A stretch of DNA of 64,000 nucleotides from Flavobacterium sp. CF136 (GTDB lineage Bacteria > Bacteroidota > Bacteroidia > Flavobacteriales > Flavobacteriaceae): contig NZ_AKJZ01000012.1 in assembly GCF_000282055.1 (NCBI RefSeq), forward strand, positions 62,001-126,000, read 5' to 3'. This document shows positions 8,967-19,098 of this stretch, in pieces. Within the stretch, counting starts at the first letter, position 1, and each line of letters begins with the position of its first letter. The notes below the pieces were generated by a model. It worked only from the letters and a program-made list of their open reading frames with translations, did not search any database and had not been told where the DNA came from. Both the position numbers and the translations under genes were made by a program.

Positions 8967-11900
8967 TCACATCGGCAATATAATATGAAATTCTGCCCCA
9001 ATATTTTCTTCTGCTTTGGAAAAAATAATTCCCAGATGATTTTCTACAATTTTTTTACCAATCGATAGTCCAATACCAGTACCCATATACACTTCATTAC
9101 TGTGAAGCCTTTGAAAAATTGTAAAAATCTTATTTTCATACTCTTTATTAAAACCTATACCATTATCTTTAATTATTATCTCACAATAATCAAATCTGGT
9201 ATCTAAAACAGGATAATTTTTAACTTGTTTTAAGGTAAGTTTTTTTGAACTTATCTGCACTTTAGGAACTGAACCATCATTTTTATAAAACTTTAGCGAA
9301 TTGCTTATCAAATTATAAAAAAGCTGATTCATTTGCAGCGGAATGGCATTAATAATTGGCAATTGCCCAACTTTTATTTCAAACTTATGTTCATGAATCA
9401 ACAGCTCAAAATCAATGAGAATATTTTCTATGACCACATTTAAATCTGTAGCTACAAATTGCCTGTCCGGATTATTAAGAGAGGAATAAGCCAGTAAGTC
9501 TTTGATAAGCGTGTTCATCCTAATGGACGATTTGCTGATTTTTTCAAGTAAAACAAGTGCCTCCTCAGAAATATTTTCTTCCATTCCTAAAAGCCTGCTT
9601 ATAAACATTAATATCTTGCGCAATGGTTCCTGCAAATCATGACTTGCTATATATGCATACTCTTGTAATTGAACATTGGCAACATTCAAATTCTTGAGAG
9701 AACTTTCAAGCTCTTCATTAGCTATTAACAAATCTAAAGTACGTTCCTCAACTTTGGCTTCAAAACCATCTGACAATACCTGCAATCTCTTTTCAATAAT
9801 TCTCCGTTCCGTAATATCTTCAATAGCGAGCAGAATCAATTGTTTTTTACTGGTTTCATTGGTTACTTGCCTGACATTTAGCAACATGATACTTTCACCA
9901 TAAGGTAAAAGATTTACAGATATTTGATAATCATCAAGCTGTGTTTTTTCCACAAGTACTTTTTCAAGCATTGCACGCATGGGAAGATTGTCAAAAAGAT
10001 GATTTTGGATTTCATAAATGAGCTTGCCTGCAGCTTCCTCTTTTGCAATATTATATTTTTTAGAAAATGCCCTATTAATGTTTTTTATTCTCAGCATGCT
10101 ATCCAGGACTACAATAGGTTCCCTAAGAGTAGCCACAATAGCCTCTGTATAATTTTTTGAAATATTAATCTCTTGCTGCTTGTTTAAAAGTTCCTGGTTA
10201 ATTTGCAAAAGTTCTTCGTTACTGGATTGTAATTCTTCTTTAGAAGTTTCCAGCTCTTCATTAAGACTTTGCAATTCCTCACTGCCGCTCAATAATTCTT
10301 CATTAGCACTCTGCAGTTCTTCGTTAGATGCTTCATGCTCTTCGCTAATAGCATTTACGTCATCGTGTATTTTGGCTAATTCTTTTTCAAGTTGTGCAAT
10401 CCTTCTTAAATTTACGTCGTCGCGTATTTCTTCAGCTGTAAACCCATTTGTGGGCACATTTTCTTTTCTAATAATGCTTTTGTAAAACAATACTAAAAAA
10501 TAAGGATCAGAGGTATCCTCCAATGGTTGTACTTCAATGGTGATTTCACTTATGCTTCCTTTATTTTTAATCTGAATGCCTTCTTTTATTATTGATGATC
10601 CTGTTTCCCTGGTTTTGTGCCAGGCATTTCGCAGTTCAAAAGCGAGTCCTTCGCGAGCCATTTTGAGCAGATTAAATGTAGGTTTTCCAGACGAAAGCTC
10701 AATAAATTCTGCAATAGTTCCATTTATATGTACAATATCCATTTGTTCATTTACAATGACACTCGCCGGCGTATATTTTGAAAGCAGTAGTGATTCTGCA
10801 CTTTTTCTAAAATCCTCTTTGATAATTTCTTTTCTTTGAATATCAGTTTTAAAACTTTTTAATTTGTCATTAGCTCCCAAACCTGAATGTACAAATCTTC
10901 CGGAAGCCATTTTTCGGGTATATATTTTTCCTGCTTTATCAAATGGCTGAAAAAATTCAGCAGCCGGAACAGCAGTTTCCGATTTCCCTAAAAGTAAAAA
11001 TCCATTTTCTTTTAAGGCGTAATGAAATGTAGTTAATGCCTTTTTTTGCAAAAATGAATCCATATAAATGAATACATTCCTACAGGTAATTAAATCCATT
11101 TTAGCAAATGGCGGATCTGTCAAAAAATTATGAACAGCAAAAATGCACAAATCCCTAATTTGTCTTTTTATTTTATACCCGTTTATATTTGGAGTAAAAT
11201 ATTTGGTAAGAATAGTTTCGGAAACATTCCGCATTTGAGACTTTCTATAAAAACCGATTCTTGCTTTTGCAATTGCTACTTCTGAAATATCGGAGGCAAA
11301 AATCTGAATTTCTTTTCCTTCAAGGTTCTCTCCTAAAAATTCATGAAGAGCAATGGCTAAAGTATAAGCTTCTTCGCCGGTAGAGCAGCCTGCAATCCAA
11401 ATACGTATTGAGTTTCCTTCTGTTACCCTGTTGGTCAGTAGCGGGAAAATTTTTTCTTTCATTATCTGAAAAATTTTGATATCCCTAAAAAATTCCGTTA
11501 CAGGTATAAGCAGGTCGTTAAATAAATCTTCAGATGCTAATTTATCTCCTCGCAAAATTTTAAGATAATCCCTAAGACTGATAATTTTGTTCAATGTCAT
11601 TCTTCTGGCAATACGCCGGCGTATCGTAGTTTGTTTATAATAGGTGAAATCAACCCCGCTATGATGACGTAAAATTTTAATAATTTCCTGAAATACCGCT
11701 TCATCATCTGATTCATTTTCTTCAGCTGCAAGAGCTTCCGCTTTTGAAAACTCAATCAATTTCTCTACTATTTTTGCTGGCGACATTACATAATCAACAA
11801 CTCCGGCATTAATAGCATTTTGCGGCATTTCATTATTAGCAGCATCAATATCCTGGGCAAAAGTAATACCTCCGTGTTTTTTAATTGCTCTTAGGCCAAT

Positions 11901-12332
11901 TGTCCCGTCAGATCCATTTCCTGAAAGCAATATACCGTATGCCAAGTCAAGATGAACTTCGGCCAATGAAGTAAAAAAAATATCTATTGCCTGATTTTTT
12001 GTGTCTTTTATACGGGGGCTTAATTTTAGAACTCCATCAAAAGAGGTCAGCATTTTATTTTCCGGAATGACGTAAATATTATTTGGGGCTAAATGAATAT
12101 CATCCGTGATTTCATTAATTGGTATTTTAGCGACACGGGAAAGAAGTTCTGTGAGTATGCTATCGTGCATTGGATGTAAATGCTGCACAATGACATACGC
12201 CATTTGGGAATCATTAGGAATCGCATCAATAAACTGGCTAAAAGCTTCAAGTCCGCCTGCTGAAGCTCCTATACCTACTATAGGAAAATCTTGTCTGGTA
12301 GCCGTAGGCAGAACGTTTTTTTGGGTATGCAT
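8967..12332 (-). CDS. CheB-CheR-PAS-histidine kinase fusion protein
   Basis: An 1121-residue multidomain signalling protein. Residues ~15-195 are a CheB methylesterase with the catalytic triad visible (Ser24 in GIGASAGG, His51 in VQHLHPMH, Asp142 in SGNGSDGTIG). Residues ~215-480 are CheR, with AGCSTGEEAYTLAI for AdoMet binding. A long heptad coiled coil of the EELQSxNEEL type follows (~645-725), then a PAS domain, then a kinase with H-box YIASHDLQEPLRKI, N-box and GTGIGLSIGKK. There is no receiver domain; the next gene supplies one. No CheA, CheW or MCP gene is near, so the partner of the methylation module is unknown. The C-terminus overlaps nothing real. Confidence 0.95.
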   Translation of the reverse strand: MHTQKNVLPTATRQDFPIVGIGASAGGLEAFSQFIDAIPNDSQMAYVIVQHLHPMHDSILTELLSRVAKIPINEITDDIHLAPNNIYVIPENKMLTSFDGVLKLSPRIKDTKNQAIDIFFTSLAEVHLDLAYGILLSGNGSDGTIGLRAIKKHGGITFAQDIDAANNEMPQNAINAGVVDYVMSPAKIVEKLIEFSKAEALAAEENESDDEAVFQEIIKILRHHSGVDFTYYKQTTIRRRIARRMTLNKIISLRDYLKILRGDKLASEDLFNDLLIPVTEFFRDIKIFQIMKEKIFPLLTNRVTEGNSIRIWIAGCSTGEEAYTLAIALHEFLGENLEGKEIQIFASDISEVAIAKARIGFYRKSQMRNVSETILTKYFTPNINGYKIKRQIRDLCIFAVHNFLTDPPFAKMDLITCRNVFIYMDSFLQKKALTTFHYALKENGFLLLGKSETAVPAAEFFQPFDKAGKIYTRKMASGRFVHSGLGANDKLKSFKTDIQRKEIIKEDFRKSAESLLLSKYTPASVIVNEQMDIVHINGTIAEFIELSSGKPTFNLLKMAREGLAFELRNAWHKTRETGSSIIKEGIQIKNKGSISEITIEVQPLEDTSDPYFLVLFYKSIIRKENVPTNGFTAEEIRDDVNLRRIAQLEKELAKIHDDVNAISEEHEASNEELQSANEELLSGSEELQSLNEELETSKEELQSSNEELLQINQELLNKQQEINISKNYTEAIVATLREPIVVLDSMLRIKNINRAFSKKYNIAKEEAAGKLIYEIQNHLFDNLPMRAMLEKVLVEKTQLDDYQISVNLLPYGESIMLLNVRQVTNETSKKQLILLAIEDITERRIIEKRLQVLSDGFEAKVEERTLDLLIANEELESSLKNLNVANVQLQEYAYIASHDLQEPLRKILMFISRLLGMEENISEEALVLLEKISKSSIRMNTLIKDLLAYSSLNNPDRQFVATDLNVVIENILIDFELLIHEHKFEIKVGQLPIINAIPLQMNQLFYNLISNSLKFYKNDGSVPKVQISSKKLTLKQVKNYPVLDTRFDYCEIIIKDNGIGFNKEYENKIFTIFQRLHSNEVYMGTGIGLSIGKKIVENHLGIIFSKAEENIGAEFHIILPM

Positions 12333-12416
12333 GATTTCTAATATTAATTATATTGGGTAGTATGCAAGGAGTATAAATCAATGCAAAACAGTACAGTTAT
12401 TAAATTCTTTAAAAAC

Positions 12417-12869
12417 CTAGATCGTAATTATAAAAGATTCTAATGCTGAATGTTTCAACTTTTCTTTCCAATCCATTTCGATAACCTTCCTTAATAATTT
12501 CTTTAAATCATCAAAATCAACAGGTTTAACAATATAGGCATTGGCACCTAATCCAAAAGTGTTTTTTATACCTTCTTCAGATGCTGAAGTAGAATAGATT
12601 GCTATAACCGGAATGTCTTTAAACAGAACATCTTCTCTAATTTGCTGCAAAGTTTCAAAACCGGACATTATCGGCATATTAAGATCTAAAAAAATGATGT
12701 CCGGGACAAAAAGATTTTTATCATAAAGACGATTTAAAAGTTCCAAACCATTTTTACAAAATTCAACAGGGAAATTAAGGTGAATATCTTCTATTGCATA
12801 AGCAAAAAAATCTCTGTCGTCCTGATCGTCATCAGTGAGTAAAATCCTTATATTCTCTTTATTATCCAT
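12417..12869 (-). CDS. Single-domain response regulator (CheY/Rcp1-like receiver)
   Basis: A 150-residue receiver with no output domain: RILLTDDDQDDRDFF holds the acidic pocket, IIFLDLNMPIMSG the phospho-acceptor Asp, then the switch Ser/Thr (IYSTS) and VKPVDFDDL with the conserved Lys-Pro. It resembles Rcp1-type regulators paired with phytochrome-like kinases. It lies 84 bp upstream of the CheB-CheR-kinase fusion on the same strand, its likely phosphodonor. The frame extends to 12923, but a promoter -7 match (12890-12897) sits in that extension, so ATG 12869 is the start. Confidence 0.92.
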   Translation of the reverse strand: MDNKENIRILLTDDDQDDRDFFAYAIEDIHLNFPVEFCKNGLELLNRLYDKNLFVPDIIFLDLNMPIMSGFETLQQIREDVLFKDIPVIAIYSTSASEEGIKNTFGLGANAYIVKPVDFDDLKKLLRKVIEMDWKEKLKHSALESFIITI

Positions 12870-12889
12870 TAGTTTTTCATCATTTACTT

Positions 12890-12897
12890 CAAATGTA
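12890..12897 (-). promoter_or_regulatory. Candidate -7 element for the receiver/CheB-CheR operon
   Basis: On the minus strand this reads TACATTTG (TAnnTTTG). A TTG box on the minus strand at 12921-12923 is 23 bp upstream, another at 12913-12915 is 15 bp upstream. Transcription would begin about 15-20 nt before the ATG at 12869. Confidence 0.5.
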
Positions 12898-13036
12898 CGC
12901 TTTAATAAACAGCAAGAGATCAATTATAGTGATTTACTTATTAATTTAACTCGTTGGTTAGAATTGATTGAAACTCTTATTTGATATAAATCAAAAAGTA
13001 TAAATTTGAGCAAAACATTTTTATACTTCCAGAAAT

Positions 13037-13134
13037 CATTGTCATCTTATGCCCATTCGGCTTCGCTCATGATAAATTTTACACGGAAAGGGCTTCGACT
13101 CCTCTCAGCCTGACATCTATTTTGAATTACACCC
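13037..13134. repeat. Dispersed intergenic repeat, copy 1
   Basis: About 98 bp that match the element at 39466-39577, sharing CATTGTCATC, CCATTCGGCTTC, CTCAGCCTGACA and TATTTTGAATTACACCC in the same order. The outer TGTCA/TGACA words are inverted, as in REP-like palindromes. It has no coding potential. Confidence 0.75.
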
Positions 13135-13507
13135 TCTTCATCAGTTTAGATTCTTTTTTAAAAAATGAATCTAAACTATAAATTGTCATGCTTTTTTAGC
13201 TTCAAATCTGCCCTCAATTTAGAATAATTAAGATTTTATTTCGTCTGAATTTTCTTCAAAATCATCAATTATTTATTTTACACATTCTTTTTTTATGAAT
13301 TTCAAAAAAATATCATTTTTTTTCGAAGTGTTCTTTTTACACCAAGTACAGGGAGAGTTTGGCAGGTCAAAGCCTTACAAATACTAGATTTTGTACATTA
13401 TTAAAATATTAACTAATAGATTATGATATTAATATTTAATCACAGATTAAAAAACACATATCAAAAAAAACAGGATACTACAGGATAGAAATAGCAACAT
13501 AACCTTT

Positions 13508-13515
13508 TAGGTTTG
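13508..13515 (+). promoter_or_regulatory. Candidate -7 element for the FAS1-SusCD operon
   Basis: TAGGTTTG fits TAnnTTTG and lies 74 bp upstream of the first FAS1 ATG. No TTG -33 box is visible at the usual distance, so an activator may be needed, or the match is chance. Confidence 0.35.
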
Positions 13516-13589
13516 ATATGTTAATTATTTACAAAAAAAAAGTTAAGAAGATATAACCAGCCTTTTTCAATTTTATAAATTAAGCAAGA

Positions 13590-15800
13590 ATGAAGAAAAA
13601 AATACACTACTGTTTACTTGTCTTTTTATTTCTAACCTTACTGACCAGTTGTAGCCGGGACGTCTTTGATGAGTACTATGACCGCCCTGAATCTTTAGAG
13701 CCTCCAATTTATCAACAATTGGAAGCACGAGGCAATTTTAAGAATCTTTTAATCTTAATTGAGAAAGCCGGATACAAAGACATTTTGGGCAAAGCGGGTT
13801 ATTGGACAATGATGGCCCCAAATGATGAAGCCTTCTCTAAATTTTTTCAGGAACAGGGTATTACAGATGTAAACAAAGTTGATCCTGAAACTGCTTCAAA
13901 AATTGTTCGATATGCACTTATATACAATGCCTTTCGTACCGAACAGCTTTCAGACTACCAATCTGCAGCCGGATGGGTACCCGATATGGCTTTTAGAAGA
14001 AGAACCGCTTTTTATGACGGATTTCAAACTAAGACAATTAACAGTAAACCAATGATTGTTGTAGGATCTAATCGAAATGGAGGATATGCTTCAGGAGATA
14101 ACAACAATAAGTACATTTCTTATTTTGAAAAAGAATATTTTGCGGCACAAAGTTTAAATTCTAATGACTATAATTTTTTCTTCCCAAATTCAACATACAC
14201 AGACTTTAATGTATTAGCCGGGACTATAAAAGAAGCTGATATTATTGCGGAAAATGGTATTATACAGGAAGTTAGTCAGGTTTCACTTCCCTTAGTAAAT
14301 CTGGATCAATATTTAGAAAGTAATAGTGAGTACAGTGAGTTTCGCAAGTTGATTGAGGATAATTTGGTCACTTATGCTTTTGTCCAGTCTGCAACTACTA
14401 CCTACCGTAATTATACAGGCAAAAACGACGATGTTTACGTAAAGTTTTATGACCCCACTTTGCCTTATTCCCTTAATAATGAAAACTTTTTAAAACAAGC
14501 GGACAATGATGGGCAAAGTGATGCTTATACTTTGTTTGCTCCTGATAATGCGTCTTTAGAAAAATTCATCAACGAAGTTTTACTTAAAAACTATACTCGT
14601 GAACAACTTCCTAAATATATTTTTCAGGATTTGCTTAAAGCACATATGGTAGTTGGTGCGGTATGGCCATCTAAATTGAGCTCCTTTAATAATGGACTTG
14701 ATGAGGATTTAAGGTTCAACTTAAGCACTGATGTAAAAGAGGCTAAAGTATTAAGCAATGGTTTCTTTTACGGAACTAACAAAGTACAGGCATCTAATTT
14801 GTTTTATAGTGTTTATACCTCAGCTTATCTGGATCCTAAATTTACTTTGGCTACACGATTATTCAATGACGGTTCTTCATATAGGGAAATTATCAGTAAT
14901 ATCAATCAAAAATTTACTTTGTTCCTTCCATCGGATACCGTGTTGCGTGCTCTTGGGTATGAATATAACACGGCCAGATCAGAATGGAATTATGTTTCGC
15001 CTATAAATGGTGCAACCTTATCAGGTACTCCTGCCCGATTACGTTTGTTACGAGTATTATACAATTGTATTGTTCCTACTCCTGAAGGAGAATTAAATGA
15101 TTTATCCGGTTCCGGAATTATACGTTCAGGAGATATGGATATTCCCGGTGAATACATCAAATGGAGTAATAATAAAGTGTATGCTGCAGGAAATGAAGTT
15201 TTGGGAAACATGGCTAATATTCTCGGATACGAAGATCAGCAAAACGGACGTACTTACTATATTGACAAATTACTTGAATTTAGTGAGGAACCACCAGGTG
15301 TGGATCTTAAAAATTTAGCCGTAGCCGGTTCTGAATATTTTAATTTTTACAGTTATCTGAAAAACTCTAATATTTATTTTGCCGGTGATCAAATCAGAGG
15401 AGTAAGCGTTGGAAGCTCATACACATTTGTAATACCAAATAATGCAGCTATTGTACAAGCTGTAAAAGATGGAAAACTTCCCGGCAATACGACAACAGGT
15501 GTGCCCAACTTTACCCCGGCTACCTTAGGAGAACAAGATTTAGTAGCTGATTTTATTCGATATCATATTTTGGTTAACAAAACCGTTTCTGACGATGGCC
15601 TTTTTGGAGGGCAGGTCGAAACTCTAAGAAAAGATAGTCGTGATGAAAAAACTTATGTAGGAGTAATGAGTGATAAAGGAGTATTAACCTTTACTGATAA
15701 GGCAAACAGATCAGCCAACTTCGTCCCAAACAAAAGTAACAACCTCGCCGACAGAACCTTAATCCATTTAGTAGACAACTATCTTTTATATACGGAATAA
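13590..15800 (+). CDS. Four-module fasciclin (FAS1) lipoprotein
   Basis: A 736-residue surface-type lipoprotein. The signal ends LTSC with Cys near residue 21. At least four FAS1-like modules can be seen through their H1/H2 cores: WTMMAPNDEAFSKF (~70-85), YTLFAPDNASLEKF (~310), FTLFLPSDTVLRAL (~440) and YTFVIPNNAAIVQA (~610). FAS1 domains mediate adhesion or ligand binding in other organisms; here the ligand is unknown. The gene opens a seven-gene operon, and its stop is 1 bp from the SusC ATG, which argues for translational coupling. Confidence 0.88.
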   Translation: MKKKIHYCLLVFLFLTLLTSCSRDVFDEYYDRPESLEPPIYQQLEARGNFKNLLILIEKAGYKDILGKAGYWTMMAPNDEAFSKFFQEQGITDVNKVDPETASKIVRYALIYNAFRTEQLSDYQSAAGWVPDMAFRRRTAFYDGFQTKTINSKPMIVVGSNRNGGYASGDNNNKYISYFEKEYFAAQSLNSNDYNFFFPNSTYTDFNVLAGTIKEADIIAENGIIQEVSQVSLPLVNLDQYLESNSEYSEFRKLIEDNLVTYAFVQSATTTYRNYTGKNDDVYVKFYDPTLPYSLNNENFLKQADNDGQSDAYTLFAPDNASLEKFINEVLLKNYTREQLPKYIFQDLLKAHMVVGAVWPSKLSSFNNGLDEDLRFNLSTDVKEAKVLSNGFFYGTNKVQASNLFYSVYTSAYLDPKFTLATRLFNDGSSYREIISNINQKFTLFLPSDTVLRALGYEYNTARSEWNYVSPINGATLSGTPARLRLLRVLYNCIVPTPEGELNDLSGSGIIRSGDMDIPGEYIKWSNNKVYAAGNEVLGNMANILGYEDQQNGRTYYIDKLLEFSEEPPGVDLKNLAVAGSEYFNFYSYLKNSNIYFAGDQIRGVSVGSSYTFVIPNNAAIVQAVKDGKLPGNTTTGVPNFTPATLGEQDLVADFIRYHILVNKTVSDDGLFGGQVETLRKDSRDEKTYVGVMSDKGVLTFTDKANRSANFVPNKSNNLADRTLIHLVDNYLLYTE

Positions 15801-15801
15801 A

Positions 15802-18800
15802 ATGAAACAAAAAATAACCAATTTGCTTTACCGTTTTTCATTTGCCTTGCTTATTATGGCAGCATTACCATCTCTGGCACAAGAATCTAAAAATAACTTA
15901 GTGCGTGGTCAGGTTGTAGATTCAGAAGACAAATTGCCTATACCCTCAGCTACTATTGTTGAACAGGACTCAGAAAATCGTACCGTTGGAGGTGTTTTAT
16001 CAGATATCGATGGAAATTTTGCCATACACCTTAAAGACCCTAACAATAAATTATTAATTACAAACATTGGATATAAATCTAAAGTGGTTTCTATTAATGG
16101 TAAAACCACAATAAAAATTTCTTTAACATCTACTATTACTTCTTTAAATGCTGTAGTTGTGACAGGACAAAAAAAGGTAGAAACCGGTTTACTAAACATT
16201 GCAGACAGAAATAAAACAACCAGTTCTGTTACCATTAAAGCAGCCGATATAGCCAACTCTCAAGCCGCTTCTATTGACGAACAATTGCAGGGACGTGTTG
16301 CAGGTGTGGATATCATTGCTTCTAGTGGTGATCCGGGTGCCGGAATGCAAATCAAGATCAGGGGAGCTTCTTCTATTTCCGGATCTTCCAGTCCTTTAAT
16401 TGTTGTTGACGGAATGCCTTACGAAACCTCTATTCCTGCAGATTTTAACTTTGGAACCGCAGATGATGATGGTTATGCGGCATTGTTAAATATTGCTCCT
16501 TCGGATATAGATACTATTACTATTGATAAGGATGCGGCTGCAACTGCTTTGTGGGGTTCCCGCGCTGCAGGTGGTGTTATTATCATCAATACAAAACGTG
16601 GAGGAGTCAGTGCTCCAAAAATTAGCTACACTTTTGTAGGTACCCGTTCAAAAGTTCCGGATGCAATCCCGATGTTAAACGGAGATCAATATTCACAATT
16701 GATTCCAGAAGAATATATGAATCGAAACGGAATACCTTTAAACACACAAAATATCAAGGAATTTCAATATGACCCTCAGGAAGTTTATTATTATAAAAAC
16801 TATAGCAACAATACCGACTGGACAAAAGCAATATCTCAAGTTGGTCTGGTACATGATCATAACCTTTCTTTACAAGGTGGCGGACAAAGAGCAAGATATT
16901 TCAGTTCTGTAGGGTATTACAATTCTAAAGGAGTTACTATTGGCACCGGTTTTGAGCGTATCAGCACCCGTTTAAATTTAGATTATGTAGTTTCAGATCG
17001 TATTCGTTTTAAAACGGATATAGCCTACACTTTCTCAAGTACAGACCGTAATTATGTAAATAATTTCTCAGGTACTGATAAAGACTTACTTAGAAGTGTT
17101 TCTTATGGCAAAATGCCGAATATGGGAATTTTTGAATATGATCAATCAGGAGTGCTTACCCCTAATTATTTCTCACCTGCACAAAACGTTCAGGGAGGCT
17201 ATCCAGGTACTTATAACCCCGTTGCAATGGCAGAATTTGCAACAAACAATCAGGTAAGCAATAGAGTTGTTCCACATTTTAATATAAATGTTGACATTAT
17301 ACCAAAAAAATTCATCTCTACATTTGATTTGCAATTTGATTTTAATAGTACAAAAGCCAAATCTTTTTTACCTCAAAATGCCACAGGACGTCCCATTACA
17401 GAAACTGTAGTTAACCGTGCTTCAGATGTAGATGTTGATATGGCTAATATTACAACCAAAACTAATTTTATATATACCCCTGATCTTGGTGAAAAACAAA
17501 ATTTATCCGTACTCTTATCTTTGCAATCTAATGACTCCCGTTATGAGTCACATCAGGTAATAACCTCTAATACAGCATCTTCATTACTTACGGATCCATC
17601 AAATCCGTCCAGAACACAAAATTCAGAATTAAATTTATACACCAGTAATAGCCAGACAAGAACTTTAGGCGGCTTGTTGAATGCACAATACGGATTATTA
17701 GATCGTTACATTTTAAACGTTGGTTTACGTGGTGATGGTAATTCAAGATTTGGCCAGGAAAACAGATACGGATTATTTCCTTCGGCATCTGCCCGTTGGA
17801 GGGTTTCGGGAGAATCTTTTATGAAAAATGTGAGTTGGGTAGATGATTTGAGTGTGAGATTTAGTTATGGACAATCGGGAAAAGCTCCCAGATATGACTA
17901 CCGTTATTACAATGTATATGGAAATTTCCCCTCTGAATACTTAGGCCTTAATGGAGTATATCCTCAAAATATTGAATTGAGTAATTTCCGTTGGGAAACA
18001 CTGACCGGAAAAAATTTAGGGTTCAATCTTCAAATGTTTAATAAACGGGTTCAACTGGACGTAGAAATCTACCGAAACACTACAAAAGATATGATATTTC
18101 AGGATCTTGATATCACCACAGTTTCAGGATACAGTAAAATGGATCAGAATGTAGGTACTATGGATAATCAGGGCTGGGAATTAGGTCTTTTTACAACCCC
18201 GATCAAGACAGACAAATGGAAGGTAGAATTCAACTTTAACATTGCCAGTAATGAAAACATGATTCGTGAGATTTCAGAATATTTCCCAAATGAAAGCGGA
18301 AATACGGATCGTAATGGAGAATACAAGCGTTTCCTTCAAAAAGATAACCCGTTTGGATCTTTCTACGGATACCGTTTCAAAGGAGTTTATACGGATAAAG
18401 AAGCAACTCTTGCCAGAGATGCAAATGGAAATGTGATTACAGGTCCAAATGGTCAAACGGTTTATATGCGCTTTAATTATCCAAATACCGATTATACTTT
18501 TCAGCCTGGAGATGCTATTTATGAAGATATTAATAAAGATGGTAATATCGACAGTCGTGATGTGGTTTATTTAGGAAACAGTAACCCAAAACTTACTGGA
18601 GGATTTGGCCCTAATATAATATTCAACAATCAGTTCAAATTATTACTGTTCTTTAACTTCCGTCTGAATTATGATATTGTAAACGGAACTGATATGACCA
18701 CAACAAACATGTACGGCTGGGGTAATCAAAGTACTGCAACATTATCCAGATGGCGTAATCCGGGTGACAAAACGGATATGCCAAGAGCAGTTTATGGCGC

Positions 18801-19086
18801 AGGTTACAATTGGTTAGGATCTGATCGATATGTAGAAGATGCTTCTTTCCTTCGTCTTCGTTCAGTTACTTTCAGTTATTCTTTGGGAAAAAAATTATTG
18901 AAAAGCTTAAGAATGGACGAAGTAAGAACTTATATAACAGCTGATAACTTGCTAACATTTACGAATTATAGAGGACAGGACCCGGAAGTAAGTATGAAAT
19001 CCGGAGATCCTTTTGGAATTGCGATCGATAACTCCAGAACTCCTCCTACAAGTCGTATATCATTAGGTATCACATCACGTTTCTAA
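15802..19086 (+). CDS. SusC/RagA-family TonB-linked outer-membrane transporter (1)
   Basis: A 1094-residue TonB-dependent barrel. After a signal peptide (cut near SLAQ) come a CarboxypepD_reg-like N-domain (VRGQVVDSEDKLPIPSATI), a TonB-box-like AVVVTGQKK, the plug (LQGRVAGVDI, IRGASSISGSSSPLIVVDG) and a 22-strand type barrel with the SusC calcium-like loop EDINKDGNIDSRDV and a C-terminal aromatic-ending strand (SLGITSRF). SusC proteins import ligands delivered by the SusD lid. It is followed by its SusD partner after 12 bp. Confidence 0.96.
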   Translation: MKQKITNLLYRFSFALLIMAALPSLAQESKNNLVRGQVVDSEDKLPIPSATIVEQDSENRTVGGVLSDIDGNFAIHLKDPNNKLLITNIGYKSKVVSINGKTTIKISLTSTITSLNAVVVTGQKKVETGLLNIADRNKTTSSVTIKAADIANSQAASIDEQLQGRVAGVDIIASSGDPGAGMQIKIRGASSISGSSSPLIVVDGMPYETSIPADFNFGTADDDGYAALLNIAPSDIDTITIDKDAAATALWGSRAAGGVIIINTKRGGVSAPKISYTFVGTRSKVPDAIPMLNGDQYSQLIPEEYMNRNGIPLNTQNIKEFQYDPQEVYYYKNYSNNTDWTKAISQVGLVHDHNLSLQGGGQRARYFSSVGYYNSKGVTIGTGFERISTRLNLDYVVSDRIRFKTDIAYTFSSTDRNYVNNFSGTDKDLLRSVSYGKMPNMGIFEYDQSGVLTPNYFSPAQNVQGGYPGTYNPVAMAEFATNNQVSNRVVPHFNINVDIIPKKFISTFDLQFDFNSTKAKSFLPQNATGRPITETVVNRASDVDVDMANITTKTNFIYTPDLGEKQNLSVLLSLQSNDSRYESHQVITSNTASSLLTDPSNPSRTQNSELNLYTSNSQTRTLGGLLNAQYGLLDRYILNVGLRGDGNSRFGQENRYGLFPSASARWRVSGESFMKNVSWVDDLSVRFSYGQSGKAPRYDYRYYNVYGNFPSEYLGLNGVYPQNIELSNFRWETLTGKNLGFNLQMFNKRVQLDVEIYRNTTKDMIFQDLDITTVSGYSKMDQNVGTMDNQGWELGLFTTPIKTDKWKVEFNFNIASNENMIREISEYFPNESGNTDRNGEYKRFLQKDNPFGSFYGYRFKGVYTDKEATLARDANGNVITGPNGQTVYMRFNYPNTDYTFQPGDAIYEDINKDGNIDSRDVVYLGNSNPKLTGGFGPNIIFNNQFKLLLFFNFRLNYDIVNGTDMTTTNMYGWGNQSTATLSRWRNPGDKTDMPRAVYGAGYNWLGSDRYVEDASFLRLRSVTFSYSLGKKLLKSLRMDEVRTYITADNLLTFTNYRGQDPEVSMKSGDPFGIAIDNSRTPPTSRISLGITSRF

Positions 19087-19098
19087 ATAAAATTGATT

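Larger units (their letters stand above)
12898..13589. other. Intergenic region before the FAS1-SusCD operon
   Basis: About 690 bp without a credible gene. It holds the promoter region of the divergent receiver gene, one copy of a dispersed repeat (13037-13134), long AT-rich stretches, and a TAGGTTTG element near the FAS1 operon. No tRNA or small ORF with coding character was seen. Confidence 0.7.

Noticed and set aside
8795..9001. 68-aa minus-strand frame after the CheB-CheR fusion
   Set aside because: Overlaps the conserved end of the kinase domain in another frame and is low-complexity AT-rich sequence.
10180..10485. 101-aa Ser-rich frame opposite the CheB-CheR fusion
   Set aside because: It is the antisense of the repetitive EELQSxNEEL coiled coil, which explains its Ser-rich content.
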